From positions 1 to 43,225 of the forward strand of contig JAFAZK010000282.1 of the NCBI GenBank assembly GCA_019239825.1: a stretch of 43,225 nt of DNA, read 5' to 3'. The DNA is from Verrucomicrobiota bacterium (lineage in GTDB: Bacteria; Verrucomicrobiota; Verrucomicrobiia; Chthoniobacterales; JAFAMB01). The first letter of the stretch is position 1. Each line of letters opens with the position of its first letter. The notes below the pieces were generated by a model. That model was not told the DNA's origin. It did no database searches and worked only from the letters and a program-made list of their open reading frames with translations. The position numbers and the translations under genes are program-made. Below, in pieces: positions 7,602 to 16,120 of this stretch.

Positions 7602-9374
7602 TTATTCGCTGAACAACTCCTGCAGCGCCTTCACCTCACGGCGGGAGACAAATTGTTTGAACGACTCGTGATTGGTGCGTTTGGCGAGATAGACTTTGAG
7701 GACTCTCTCGAGCAACGCAGGTAGTTCTCCAAATGGGATGCCGTGGAAAACTTCGCGGGCCAGGCTCTCATTCTGGCCGCTGCTACCGCCGAAGAAGACG
7801 TGGTAGCCTTCGGCTTGTTGACCGCTCTGACCCACCTGGATGCCTAAGAGTCCAATGTCCCCTATGTAGTGTTGTGCGCACGAGTGCGGACAACCGGTCA
7901 GATGAATATTGATCGGCTGATCCAATGCGACACGTTTTTCTAAGTATTTGGCTAGCTCGACGGCCTGGCCCTTAGTGTTGGTGGCAGCGAATTTGCACCC
8001 GGTATTGCCGGTACAAGCAATCAGACCTCCAGTGATGCTGTTGGCTTCGTGATGCAGGCCGATTCTTACCAACGAGCGTTTAGCCGTTTCCACATAGGCA
8101 TCCGGTACATTCGTAATAAGAAGGTTTTGCCAAACGGTCAGACGAATGTCGCCGCTGCCATAGTTCTGGGCGACATCCGCGATCCGGCGCATTTGCCTCG
8201 TACGCAACCGCCCGACGGGGACCGCGGCGCCGATGTAATTAAGACCCTTTTGCTTTTGTTTGTAGACACCCAAGTGGCCATGCGGAATTGGCGGATGGGT
8301 TAGCCGGCAATCAGCAACGGGCAACCGCTGGAGTGGGAAAGCCAGCTTCTTTTCCATCTCTTCGACAAACTTCGGGATGCCCCATTTATCGATCAGATAT
8401 TTTAAGCGAGCCTTCTTCCGGTTGGTTCGATCACCGTTTTCAGCAAAGACGCGGATGATAGCCGCCGCGACTGCTACACTTTCCTCCGGTTTAACCACGA
8501 TGCCGGCGTCGGCCGCGAATTGGGAATGTCCAGTGATCCCGGCCAATTGGACCCGGAAATAGACGCCCGGCGGCACGGATTTCCCTTCTGGAACCGTTAC
8601 CGCAGAAAACCCGATATCATTGGTATCAGCCACCACACTGATAGCGCCTCCACCGTCGAATCCGACGTTGAACTTCCGGGGGATGTTATACATATCCCGG
8701 TTATTCAAGATGTAGTAGTGAAGAGCCGTGGCGTAGGGCTGGGAATCGATAAGCTCACTTGGATCGATCCCGGCTGTCGGGCTCGCTGTAACGTTCCGGA
8801 CATTGTCGACTCCTGACCCTCGTGAAGTCATGCCCAATTCCTGGAGCTTGAGGAGAACTTTTACTAAGTGCTTAGGAGCAATTTCCCGGATCTGGAAATT
8901 CGCTCGGGTAGTAATATCAGCATAACCGCCACCCCAATCATCGGCTACGTCGGCTAGCCCGCGCAGTTGGTCGGCAGTGAGACGACCAGCCGGGATGCGG
9001 CACCGCAGCATGAAGGAATTTTGCGCGGGGGCGACATAAAAGAGGCCGTGGAAACGGAACCTGAAAGCGTCGGCTTTATCGGGGAACTTGTTCTCTTCGG
9101 CGTGAGCAAGCAACTTGTCCCAGATATCGAGCCCGTGTTGTTCCAGCTTCCAGATTTCTTGCTCGCACAAGTCTGAAAGCGGAGTCCCAAATACCGCCTC
9201 TTCGGTCGTTGGCGGCGGTGCAGCTTCGTTTTCCAGGCCTGGAGCGGGTGCAGCGGTGATTCGCCGATCAGAAAGAACCCCGACAAAAGGGGCTAACTTC
9301 CTTGTCGAAAGTCCTGCAAAGAAACCTTGCAGATACTCTTTCTGTTCATCAGTGAAATTTTCAGAAATAGTCAT
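7602..9374 (-). CDS. nirA: Siroheme-dependent nitrite reductase (ferredoxin type)
   Basis: 590 aa from the ATG at 9374 (MTISENFTDEQ). A longer frame to 9527 would run through a repeat (GCGTTCGG units) and is rejected. Two half-repeats of the nitrite/sulfite reductase ferredoxin-like domain are seen (MLRCRIPAGRLTADQLRGLADVA; GHLGVYKQKQKGLNYIGAAV). The 4Fe-4S/siroheme ligands are CTGNTGC (C-x5-C) and CPHSC (C-x3-C). The enzyme reduces nitrite to ammonium with six electrons from ferredoxin in assimilation. An assimilatory sulfite reductase would have similar motifs, but the C-terminal GNTGCKFAATNTKGQA and NIHLTGCPHSCAQH sections favour NirA. No nitrate reductase or transporter lies nearby. Confidence 0.88.
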   Translation of the reverse strand: MTISENFTDEQKEYLQGFFAGLSTRKLAPFVGVLSDRRITAAPAPGLENEAAPPPTTEEAVFGTPLSDLCEQEIWKLEQHGLDIWDKLLAHAEENKFPDKADAFRFRFHGLFYVAPAQNSFMLRCRIPAGRLTADQLRGLADVADDWGGGYADITTRANFQIREIAPKHLVKVLLKLQELGMTSRGSGVDNVRNVTASPTAGIDPSELIDSQPYATALHYYILNNRDMYNIPRKFNVGFDGGGAISVVADTNDIGFSAVTVPEGKSVPPGVYFRVQLAGITGHSQFAADAGIVVKPEESVAVAAAIIRVFAENGDRTNRKKARLKYLIDKWGIPKFVEEMEKKLAFPLQRLPVADCRLTHPPIPHGHLGVYKQKQKGLNYIGAAVPVGRLRTRQMRRIADVAQNYGSGDIRLTVWQNLLITNVPDAYVETAKRSLVRIGLHHEANSITGGLIACTGNTGCKFAATNTKGQAVELAKYLEKRVALDQPINIHLTGCPHSCAQHYIGDIGLLGIQVGQSGQQAEGYHVFFGGSSGQNESLAREVFHGIPFGELPALLERVLKVYLAKRTNHESFKQFVSRREVKALQELFSE

Positions 9375-9833
9375 TATACGATTAGCGTTTGGCGTTCGGC
9401 GTTCGGCGCTCGGTGTTTCTTGTCGCCATCGTGATCGAAGATCGGCGGAGCTGATTTGACAGAGCGGGAGATCCTTACCTTTTCGGTCACGTGACGGGAC
9501 GCGGTTCGGCAATTGCGCTGGGTGCAACGGTTGCCGGACTCACCGCATTTTTCTTACCGCCAACGGTGGAACGTAATCCATGGCAGGTGATGAAGCGGAA
9601 AACGTGCCAGGGTGTGGGGGGCGGTCAGACGTGAGAAGTGAAAGGTGAAAGGTAGGGGCTCCGTGGGGCCGAGGAGCGCTGGGGTGTTGGAGTGGGGTGC
9701 AGCCTCAGAGGAGCGAAGCCATTATAGCGCGATTTTTTGCACGAATTGGTCAAAAGTTGACAGGTAACGGGGCGGAAGGGAGCTAGGAAGGCCGATTTTG
9801 GCGGGGGCGAGGCTCCCGAATGACCTTAACATT
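9375..9833. other. Repeat-bearing intergenic region upstream of nirA
   Basis: 459 bases without a convincing gene. CGTTCGG-type heptamers stand at about 9379-9420 (same family as 35156-35210). GTGAAAGGTGAAAGG units lie at about 9630-9653, and a solitary family G arm (GGGCGAGGCTCCCGAA) at 9801-9823. Partners for these arms were not found close by. The nirA promoter should be here but I cannot place it. Confidence 0.5.
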
Positions 9834-11363
9834 TTACCCTCCCGCTTCCCCTTCTCCCCCAAACTGTGCCGCATACTGGTCTAGCTCCTGATAGTACGGG
9901 CCTGCGTCTTCGTAGAGGTCGTCGAATAAGGTGGCGAGCTTTTCGTAACGCGGCACCCAATCCGGGTTGGGCGCAATTTCTTCATCTAGATGGATTAGCG
10001 CTTTTGCGGCTTCCGCCAATGACCCATAAATGCCCGCAGCGACCCCGGCAATCATTGTGCATCCTAAGATACTGGACTCGGTGTGTTTGGTCGTGCGGAT
10101 CGATGTTCGATAAATGCTGGCTTTGATCTCAAGCCAAAGACGGGTCTTGGCGCCTCCGCCGCTGGCGACCAGATATTTCATCGGGTTCCCACTCTGTTCC
10201 ATAATGGAGAGGTTGCGACGGGAAGCGAAAGCGACCCCTTCCATTACGGCTCGGTGTAGGTGCCCGCTGGCGTGGGCATAGGTCAAGCCGAAGAATTGAG
10301 CCCGGGCGTTACGGCGTGATCCAAGTCGTTCTCCATTCAAGTAGGGTAAAAAAATGAGGCCATCGGATCCAGGCGGAGCAGACGCTGCAACCTGGACTAG
10401 GTCTTCGTAGCTTACTTGATTGTCATGGAATGCGCGGCGAGCCCAACGGACGGCATCACCACCGGCATCCAGGATGGTAAAAGCGCTCCAGCCCTCGTCG
10501 ATTCCGAGAACATTACTAATGATCGGATGGAGGACTGCGCGCTTGGTTTGCAGGGTCAATAATGTTGAAGTGCCGGTAGAATCAGATCCAACACCAACTG
10601 GGCTTACACCGGATCCCAGCAAAGTAACCGGAAAGTCTCCGGCGCCAACGGCAACAGGAGTACCTGCTAGTAAACCGGTCTCTTCAGAAGCTGCCTGGGT
10701 TATGGCGCCGACCAGATCGACCGGGCGTTTGATCTCGGGAAGGATCTTTGGATTCAGCCCAAGTAGATCTGCCAAGGAAGCGCTCCAAGACCGTTTCTCG
10801 ATATCGTAGAGGTAAGTTGTGGATGCCTCCGGATGGTCAATCGCTTGGCAGCCGGTTAATCGAAAATTGATAAAATCTTTAACAATCAGAACCGAGACGG
10901 CTCGATCAAAAACTTTTGGATGCTCTTTTTGAAACCAAAGCAGTTTGAAAGCCGGCCAAGCGGTAGCAGCGGGATTGCCGGTGACAGGCAATAGCTTTTC
11001 TTGGTCGTGTCGTTTGAGAAATTCGTCGAGTACGTCCCGCGTCCGCTTATCATTCCAAAGAGGAGCGTAATCGACGACTGGCACCCCGTTTTGATCCAAT
11101 AGAACGGTTCCATGCATCTGGCCGCAGCAGGCGACAGAAACTATCCGTGCCGCAGCATTGTCGATCCTATCGAGAACCGCCCGAATACATAGGACCACCC
11201 CTTTCCACCAGTCGGATGGACGTTGTTGAGACCAACCGAAGTGGGGCACTTGCTGGTCGTGTTCAGCCGAATGAAAGGCCACGATTTGGCCGGCAAGATC
11301 CGTTAATGCGGCCCGGACGCTGCCGGTACCGACGTCGATGGCCAGAAAGAGATCTTTGGGCAT
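9834..11363 (-). CDS. FGGY-family carbohydrate kinase (xylulokinase-like)
   Basis: 509 aa, a typical FGGY length. The N-terminal ATPase signature is AIDVGTGSVRAALTDL. GAGDFPVTLLGSG and the C-terminal VASGGGAKTRLWLEI are the FGGY_N and FGGY_C nucleotide-binding segments. FGGY kinases phosphorylate xylulose, ribulose, glycerol, gluconate, erythritol or other polyols and sugars. Xylulokinase is the closest-looking group by eye, but substrate cannot be settled. It is divergent from the pgi-eda operon, and the neighbours handle sugar acids, so a keto-sugar or sugar-acid substrate is possible. ATG at 11363; the bases upstream read CCCTCCC and give no SD. Confidence 0.85.
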   Translation of the reverse strand: MPKDLFLAIDVGTGSVRAALTDLAGQIVAFHSAEHDQQVPHFGWSQQRPSDWWKGVVLCIRAVLDRIDNAAARIVSVACCGQMHGTVLLDQNGVPVVDYAPLWNDKRTRDVLDEFLKRHDQEKLLPVTGNPAATAWPAFKLLWFQKEHPKVFDRAVSVLIVKDFINFRLTGCQAIDHPEASTTYLYDIEKRSWSASLADLLGLNPKILPEIKRPVDLVGAITQAASEETGLLAGTPVAVGAGDFPVTLLGSGVSPVGVGSDSTGTSTLLTLQTKRAVLHPIISNVLGIDEGWSAFTILDAGGDAVRWARRAFHDNQVSYEDLVQVAASAPPGSDGLIFLPYLNGERLGSRRNARAQFFGLTYAHASGHLHRAVMEGVAFASRRNLSIMEQSGNPMKYLVASGGGAKTRLWLEIKASIYRTSIRTTKHTESSILGCTMIAGVAAGIYGSLAEAAKALIHLDEEIAPNPDWVPRYEKLATLFDDLYEDAGPYYQELDQYAAQFGGEGEAGG

Positions 11364-11828
11364 GGGAGGGGGGAGTTCAGGGTGGAGCGGAGTACACTAT
11401 TGCAAGCAGAAAAGAAGTACCAGTGGCGTCATCGATACAGCACTCTCGGCAGCGGCCTCCTGAACGCCTCGAACTCCTGCAACTCCTTTAACTCCTACCT
11501 GGCCGCGGCTCGTCCGCGGATTGAGCCGGGAAGAACAACAGGTGTGCCGACACAGTGCGTAGTATTGCTACTCAAATCGATCCGGCAACCATTTTCCATT
11601 AGAAAGCGCTTTCCAGGGTGCTCAGAGCAGGGATATCCGCCGGCACTCCCAGTGAACTACTCGGTTGCTCAAGCGAATTCAGGGCCGAAGCGGGGGAATT
11701 GGTGCTTCTAATTTTTCTGTCCGCTATCGATTATCTTAATAAATTCTGTTGTATTACTACCCAATACGGGCAATTCTGGGTTTCATTCTCGCTGAAGCTA
11801 TTTAACCCGCACCTTCCCGAGTATCGCC
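11364..11828. other. Divergent promoter region, kinase / pgi operon
   Basis: 465 bases between two divergent transcription units, without a convincing gene. It has a short tandem array AACTCCTGC-AACTCCTTT-AACTCCTAC near 11474-11500, a palindromic operator-like site at 11602-11613, and an AT-rich section around 11730-11765 that may carry the rightward promoter. Boxes cannot be assigned with confidence. Confidence 0.5.
11602..11613. promoter_or_regulatory. LacI/cre-type palindromic operator candidate
   Basis: GAAAGCGCTTTC is a perfect 12-base palindrome with the central CG and flanks of GAAANCGNTTTC, the consensus of many LacI-family regulators. It lies about 215 bases upstream of the phosphoglucose isomerase gene and about 240 bases from the kinase start. 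No LacI-family gene is in the window, so the binding protein would be encoded elsewhere. Confidence 0.45.
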
Positions 11829-12467
11829 ATGACTCTTTCCAATGGTTTGTCGCCTTTTTTGACCTTTGTGAACCCGGAGACACTGCAGATTCAGCCGAAC
11901 ACGAGCGGCTATAAAAAATATTTCCGGGAGTTGAGTGGAATTTATGCCGATGAGACAGCCTTTCACGGTTTGGCGGAGACTTTTGGTAACGCGGTCGCCT
12001 ATCGCGTTGACGAAGCGCGCTTCAGCGATCAGGCGAGCGACCTGATCACCGGCATCAGCGTGCTTGAGCCGGGCAAGGTCGGCCAAGAATTCTTCATGAC
12101 GAGAGGACATCTCCATCAGCGAGCTGACCGGCCCGAAACGTATTACTGTTTGGCCGGACATGGGATACTATTGCTGGAAAGCTTGGCCGGAGAAATCAAA
12201 GCCATGGAGATGCGGCCTGGGAGCCTCGTTTATGTGCCGCCGTTTTGGCTACACCGCAGCGTTAATGTTGGTGAGACCGTTTTCGCGACGCTCTTTTCTT
12301 ATCCGGCGGATGCGGGTCAGGATTTCGAGATTGTGAGGCAAGCCAAGGGATTTCGACAGCTGGTTGTCTCTAATGCGAACGGTGGCTGGACGCTAGCTCC
12401 CAATCCCCATTATCGTCCTCGGACAGCGGAGGAAATACGAGTTTATGTGGCTCGGACACAGAGTTAG
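11829..12467 (+). CDS. pgiA: Cupin-type glucose-6-phosphate isomerase
   Basis: 212 aa. The motif TRGHLHQ...ETYYCLAGHG supplies metal ligands H94, H96 and E103, and WLH gives H142; the order and spacing match the archaeal-type cupin phosphoglucose isomerase. The fold is unrelated to ordinary Pgi and uses Fe, Zn or Mn. It interconverts glucose 6-phosphate and fructose 6-phosphate; within this operon it may act on another aldose or ketose phosphate. It is the first gene of a plus-strand operon with eda 84 bases downstream. No clear SD before the ATG. Confidence 0.88.
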   Translation: MTLSNGLSPFLTFVNPETLQIQPNTSGYKKYFRELSGIYADETAFHGLAETFGNAVAYRVDEARFSDQASDLITGISVLEPGKVGQEFFMTRGHLHQRADRPETYYCLAGHGILLLESLAGEIKAMEMRPGSLVYVPPFWLHRSVNVGETVFATLFSYPADAGQDFEIVRQAKGFRQLVVSNANGGWTLAPNPHYRPRTAEEIRVYVARTQS

Positions 12468-12551
12468 GAGTTTTTGGGGAGTATGTTCCCAGGTATTTCA
12501 TACCAGGCTACGATCGCTGCGTCCCTACGGGACACCATCTTTGAGTAAAAC

Positions 12552-13202
12552 ATGGCTAAGACGTTTCTCAGCATTATCGAGGAGCACCGGTTAGTGCCGG
12601 TTATCGAATTGGACTCGTCAACGGACGCACCTTTTTTGGCTGAGGCTTTGCTAAAGGGGGGCCTGCCGGTCATCGAATTGACGTTCCGAACGGGCGCGGC
12701 AGCAGAATCGATTGCAGCGGTGAGAAGGCAGTTTCCTGAAATGTTCGTTGGTGCCGGAACGATCGTCTCACAGGAACAGTTACAACAAGCCGTTGATGCA
12801 GGGGCTCAATTTCTGGTTTCACCCGGTTTCGATCCTCGGCTGACGGGAATCGCGGTAGAGACGGGCGTTCCTTATTTGCCAGGCATCGCAACTGCCTCGG
12901 AACTCCAGGGCGCCTTGGCGCTGGGTATACGGGCCTGCAAATTCTTTCCGGCCGAGGAAATCGGGGGGGCCCGCTTCTTGAGGATCTTAGCGGCCACATT
13001 TCGAGCGTTCTCGCCGGTATTCGTGCCAACTGGCGGAATCAACTTGAACAATCTGGAGAGCTGGCTACGAGAGCCGAGCGTGATAGCGGTAGGCGGGTCC
13101 TGGCTGGCAGCAAAACAGTGGCTCAAGGACAAAGATTGGGCGGCGGTACGGGAGTCGGTTGCCACCAGTGTACGAATAGCGAAAGAGATTAGACCGGCAT
13201 GA
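12552..13202 (+). CDS. eda: KDPG/KHG aldolase
   Basis: 216 aa. E42 and R46 lie in IELTFRT, and the Schiff-base lysine K130 in ACKFFPAEE, matching E45 and K133 of E. coli Eda. PTGGIN is the phosphate-binding loop. It cleaves 2-keto-3-deoxy-6-phosphogluconate to pyruvate and glyceraldehyde 3-phosphate, the last Entner-Doudoroff step, and is shared by gluconate, idonate and hexuronate pathways. The 3' end overlaps the next gene by 4 bases (ATGA). KDPGal or another keto-deoxy sugar phosphate is a possible alternative substrate. Confidence 0.93.
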   Translation: MAKTFLSIIEEHRLVPVIELDSSTDAPFLAEALLKGGLPVIELTFRTGAAAESIAAVRRQFPEMFVGAGTIVSQEQLQQAVDAGAQFLVSPGFDPRLTGIAVETGVPYLPGIATASELQGALALGIRACKFFPAEEIGGARFLRILAATFRAFSPVFVPTGGINLNNLESWLREPSVIAVGGSWLAAKQWLKDKDWAAVRESVATSVRIAKEIRPA

Positions 13203-14140
13203 GCATGGAGTTCGTTTCTACACCGGTTCCAACCATCCATTTTATCGGCGTATCGACCAAGCAGTCGTCGATCATGCGTGTCTTCCCTGAATGGGCCAAA
13301 GAGCTTGGTCTGGGCGAAGTCGCCATCAACGGAATTGATCTAGCCCTGCATGCTGCTCCGGACCAATATCAGCAGGTGGTGGGATTTATTCGGGACGATC
13401 TCAATTCGAATGGAGCGTTAGTTACTACTCACAAGATCGATTTGTTTCAGGCGGCCCACCAGCTTTTTGATGAACTGGATTGGTTTGCCGCCTCCATGCA
13501 TGAAGTAAGCTCGATCTCGAAACGAGAGGGCAAATTAATCGGTCAAGCGAAAGACCCAGTATCGGCTGGGCAGACATTGGCCTCGATGATTTCACCAGGA
13601 TTTTGGACCGGCGATGGAGGAGACGTTTTCTGCATGGGCTGCGGCGGGGCCGGAGTCGCCATCACCTGGTTCTTGCTGCTAGGGGATCATCGGTTAGGCA
13701 GACCTAAGCGGGTGATAGTTTCCGACGTATCAGCGGAGCGGCTGGCACACCTGGAAAAGCTAGTCGACACGACCGCACTGGAAGTCAAGTTGGTGCGTGA
13801 CTCCAAGGATAACGATCGGATCCTTGAAGGCTTGCCAGAGAGATCACTGGTAATCAACGCCACCGGCTTAGGCAAGGATCGGCCTGGCTCGCCGATTACG
13901 GATGCCGGACGTTTTCCGCGGCGCGGGGTCGTATGGGAATTGAATTACCGGGGCGCCCTCGACTTTTTTCATCAAGCTAATTGGGCCGCCGCCGAGCGAG
14001 CGCTAACCGTGCACGATGGTTGGGATTACTTTGTACATGGATGGAGCTCCGTGATTGCGGATGTTTTCCATGTGAACATCCCGAACGAACGGGTTTCTAA
14101 ATTAGCCGAGATTGCGGCACGTGTGAGTGGAAGAAAGTGA
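13199..14140 (+). CDS. Shikimate dehydrogenase-like NAD(P) oxidoreductase
   Basis: 313 aa. The N-terminal half resembles the shikimate substrate domain: FIGVSTKQSSIMRVFPEWA and LVTTHKIDLFQ, the latter in place of VTxPHK with its catalytic Lys. Then comes a Rossmann domain with CMGCGGAGVAITWFLL and NATGLGKDRPGSP. It is longer and more divergent than AroE and sits in a sugar-acid operon, overlapping eda upstream and the 2-hydroxyacid dehydrogenase downstream by 4 bases each. A catabolic role on quinate/shikimate-like or sugar-derived acids is more likely than aromatic biosynthesis. Substrate unknown. Confidence 0.75.
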   Translation: MSMEFVSTPVPTIHFIGVSTKQSSIMRVFPEWAKELGLGEVAINGIDLALHAAPDQYQQVVGFIRDDLNSNGALVTTHKIDLFQAAHQLFDELDWFAASMHEVSSISKREGKLIGQAKDPVSAGQTLASMISPGFWTGDGGDVFCMGCGGAGVAITWFLLLGDHRLGRPKRVIVSDVSAERLAHLEKLVDTTALEVKLVRDSKDNDRILEGLPERSLVINATGLGKDRPGSPITDAGRFPRRGVVWELNYRGALDFFHQANWAAAERALTVHDGWDYFVHGWSSVIADVFHVNIPNERVSKLAEIAARVSGRK

Positions 14141-15120
14141 AACGAGTTCTAGTTACCCCGCGGTCATTGACCCACGGCGATCATCCAGCCTTTGCCCGTA
14201 TTCGACAGGCCGGCTGGGAAATTGTTTTGGGCCCGAAAGGCCGGCTTCCAGAGGAAGCAGAGCTTTGCGATCTCGTGCAAGGTTGTGAGGGCTGGATCGC
14301 CGGGGTTGAGCCAGTGACGTCGAAGGTGCTGGCTGCCGCGAAGGCGTTGCGGGTGATCAGCCGCAATGGCAGCGGGATTGATAATATTCCAATGGGTGAT
14401 GCCGAGCAACGCGGGATAACGGTGCTTCGGGCAACCGGTGCGAATGCGCAAGGGGTTGCCGAGCTTACTTTGGGACTCGCTTTATTGGCGGCTCGCAGCA
14501 TTCATTTTGCGGACCGTGGACTCAAAGAAGGCATTTGGCGCCGTTCTATGGGGGCTGAGCTCAATGGCCGGCGGGTTGCGGTAGTTGGGTATGGACGGAT
14601 TGGTCAGGCCGTTGCCCGGCTCTTCGCTGCTTTTGGTTCAGTGGTGTCCGTGATCGAGCCTTTGGATGTTGCCACCGAGCCGTTTGCTCGGGTGGATCTT
14701 GAGTCTGCTATCCGCGAGGCTGAGCTCGTCACATTGCACTGCCCTCCAGCGCCGGATGGAAAACCGTTATTGAGCAGGACCCTGCTGAGCGGCGCGCGAC
14801 CTGGTTTGACCTTGATCAACACTGCCCGTCGAACATTGGTCGATGAAGAAGGATTGCTGCAGCAACTGGAAAACGGGCGGATCGCCGCCTACTGTTCCGA
14901 TGTGTTCGATCAGGCCGACGCGACTGCCGCAAAACTGATCGCACATCCCCAAGTCATCGCTACCCCTCATCTCGGCGCATTCACGCGCGAAAGTGTTGAT
15001 CGGGCCGCGCTCGAAGCGGTTCAAAATCTTCTCACCTTTTTCGAAAACGTTCCCACGTCTTCACGCCCCTCGGAAAACGTTCCCACGTCTTCGCGACCCT
15101 CGGAAAATGCCGACCATTGA
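14137..15120 (+). CDS. D-2-hydroxyacid dehydrogenase (SerA-like)
   Basis: 327 aa. Start is GTG in a GTGA overlap. VVGYGRIGQAVARLF is the NAD-binding GxGxxG motif; SRNGSGIDNI and ATPHLGAF (catalytic His) follow the family. INTARRTLVDEEGL holds the substrate-binding/catalytic Arg, but the usual following Gly is Arg. The segment normally DVFexEP reads DVFDQAD, so the catalytic Glu seems replaced. The last residues (ENVPTSSRPS twice) come from a 30-bp duplication. Members reduce or oxidise D-2-hydroxyacids such as 3-phosphoglycerate, 2-ketogluconate or hydroxypyruvate; here a sugar-acid role is likely. The altered active site leaves activity uncertain. Confidence 0.82.
   Translation: MKRVLVTPRSLTHGDHPAFARIRQAGWEIVLGPKGRLPEEAELCDLVQGCEGWIAGVEPVTSKVLAAAKALRVISRNGSGIDNIPMGDAEQRGITVLRATGANAQGVAELTLGLALLAARSIHFADRGLKEGIWRRSMGAELNGRRVAVVGYGRIGQAVARLFAAFGSVVSVIEPLDVATEPFARVDLESAIREAELVTLHCPPAPDGKPLLSRTLLSGARPGLTLINTARRTLVDEEGLLQQLENGRIAAYCSDVFDQADATAAKLIAHPQVIATPHLGAFTRESVDRAALEAVQNLLTFFENVPTSSRPSENVPTSSRPSENADH
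15043..15102 (+). repeat. 30-bp tandem duplication at the 3' end of the dehydrogenase
   Basis: Two copies, 15043-15072 and 15073-15102, of a unit beginning GAAAACGTTCCCACGTCTTC, differing at about two bases. They encode ENVPTSSRPS twice, and the GAAAA of a third start runs into the start codon of the next gene. Because 30 is a multiple of 3, the frame is kept. Confidence 0.9.
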
Positions 15121-15985
15121 AACGGTTCGTTTCGAAGGTTCGTTGGCTGCTAATCTTCGAAGTGAGCCTGCTGGCGTTGAGCTTTACTGGCTTGGGCAAG
15201 CGGGTTTTTTAGTTCGGTCCCCAGGCCTGAGTTTTGTGATCGATGCCTACCTCTCCGACCAACTAGCCGAAAAGTATCGTGGGAGCGTTTTCTCGCATGC
15301 CAGGCTGATGGCGCCGCCGATAACTGTGGCGGAATTTCCCAGTCTCGATTTTGTCTTCTGCACCCATCATCATGGGGACCATCTAGACGTTCCGACTATT
15401 AGAGAGATAGCGGGCAAATTTTCGCATACCCGCTTTATCGTACCCGCGGCGAGTGAACCGGAGATAGCTAGGGCAGGTTTAAAGAAAGATCGGATAGTTT
15501 GGGCGGAAACAGAGCGCGAAATCCAGTTGAGCGAAACTTTGAAGGTGACACCCGTAAAGGCGGCTCATGAGGGTTTCGAGTACGATAAGCTTGGCCGGGA
15601 CCGGTTCTTGGGATACCTTTTCGAGGTGGAAGCGGGCCTAATCTATCACTCAGGTGATACTGTCCGCTATACCGGATTGCTTGAAAGGATCATTCAATCT
15701 GGTCCGCAGTTAGCTCTATTGCCGGTCAATGGACGGCGCCGCGAACTTCGAGAAAGAAAGATCCCAGGGAACTTTAACCTTGAAGAAGCGGTACAATTCT
15801 GTTTGGACGGCAAAATCCCCGCTTTAATTGCACATCATTTTGGGATGTTCGCGTTTAACACGATCGATCCCCGGCTGATCGATCAAGCCGCTATGAAGAT
15901 GCAGAACCAGCTCCAGCTCAGAAAGGCAGAGTTGGGTACACGTTACTTTCTAAAACACTCCCTTAGTGTCCGCTCCCATAAATGA
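15107..15985 (+). CDS. UlaG-like metallo-beta-lactamase-fold hydrolase
   Basis: 292 aa from ATG 15107 (MPTIETVRFEG), which overlaps the previous stop by 14 bases. A longer frame from 14993 lies inside the upstream gene and is rejected. The fold motif THHHGDHLD (HxHxDH) binds the metal; IYHSGDTVRYTG and IAHHFGMF carry further ligands. GVELYWLGQAGFLVRSPG is like UlaG/UPF0173 lactonases, of which L-ascorbate-6-phosphate lactonase is the best known. In this operon it may open a sugar-acid lactone or phospho-lactone. The last residues (about SLSVRSHK) lie inside the left arm of an inverted-repeat element, so the natural C-terminus may have been altered. Confidence 0.82.
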   Translation: MPTIETVRFEGSLAANLRSEPAGVELYWLGQAGFLVRSPGLSFVIDAYLSDQLAEKYRGSVFSHARLMAPPITVAEFPSLDFVFCTHHHGDHLDVPTIREIAGKFSHTRFIVPAASEPEIARAGLKKDRIVWAETEREIQLSETLKVTPVKAAHEGFEYDKLGRDRFLGYLFEVEAGLIYHSGDTVRYTGLLERIIQSGPQLALLPVNGRRRELRERKIPGNFNLEEAVQFCLDGKIPALIAHHFGMFAFNTIDPRLIDQAAMKMQNQLQLRKAELGTRYFLKHSLSVRSHK

Positions 15986-16119
15986 TATGGCTTTCGTTGC
16001 GATCAAAATGAGCTGCCGGCAAGGCGTTAGTGCCAGTGCGGCGCGCATCGACTTGAAAAACAGTCAACTGGCCCTGCGGACGCGAGGCGAAAGCCATGCT
16101 ATTTATGGGAGAGGACACT
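15965..16119. repeat. MITE-like element with 32-bp terminal inverted repeats
   Basis: The arms 15965-15996 and 16088-16119 match as reverse complements at 28 of 32 positions; both begin AGTGTCC from the outside and contain CTCCCATAAAT. The 91-base spacer has no clear gene (a 44-codon frame starts at 15987). The left arm covers the end of the UlaG-like gene; the right arm ends one base before the GTG of the RpiR gene and supplies its GGAGAGG ribosome binding site. No target duplication was identified by eye. Confidence 0.75.
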
Positions 16120-16120
16120 A

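Noticed and set aside
9375..9527. N-terminal extension of nirA by 51 codons
   Set aside because: The extension translates a CGTTCGG repeat array and spacer into Arg/Pro-rich sequence; the ATG at 9374 begins the conserved protein.
14993..15106. Earlier start for the UlaG-like gene
   Set aside because: The extra 38 residues overlap the upstream gene and its 30-bp duplication in another frame; family likeness begins after ATG 15107.
15987..16120. 44-codon frame inside the MITE-like element
   Set aside because: It is bounded by the inverted-repeat arms and has no recognised likeness; probably a chance frame or a remnant.
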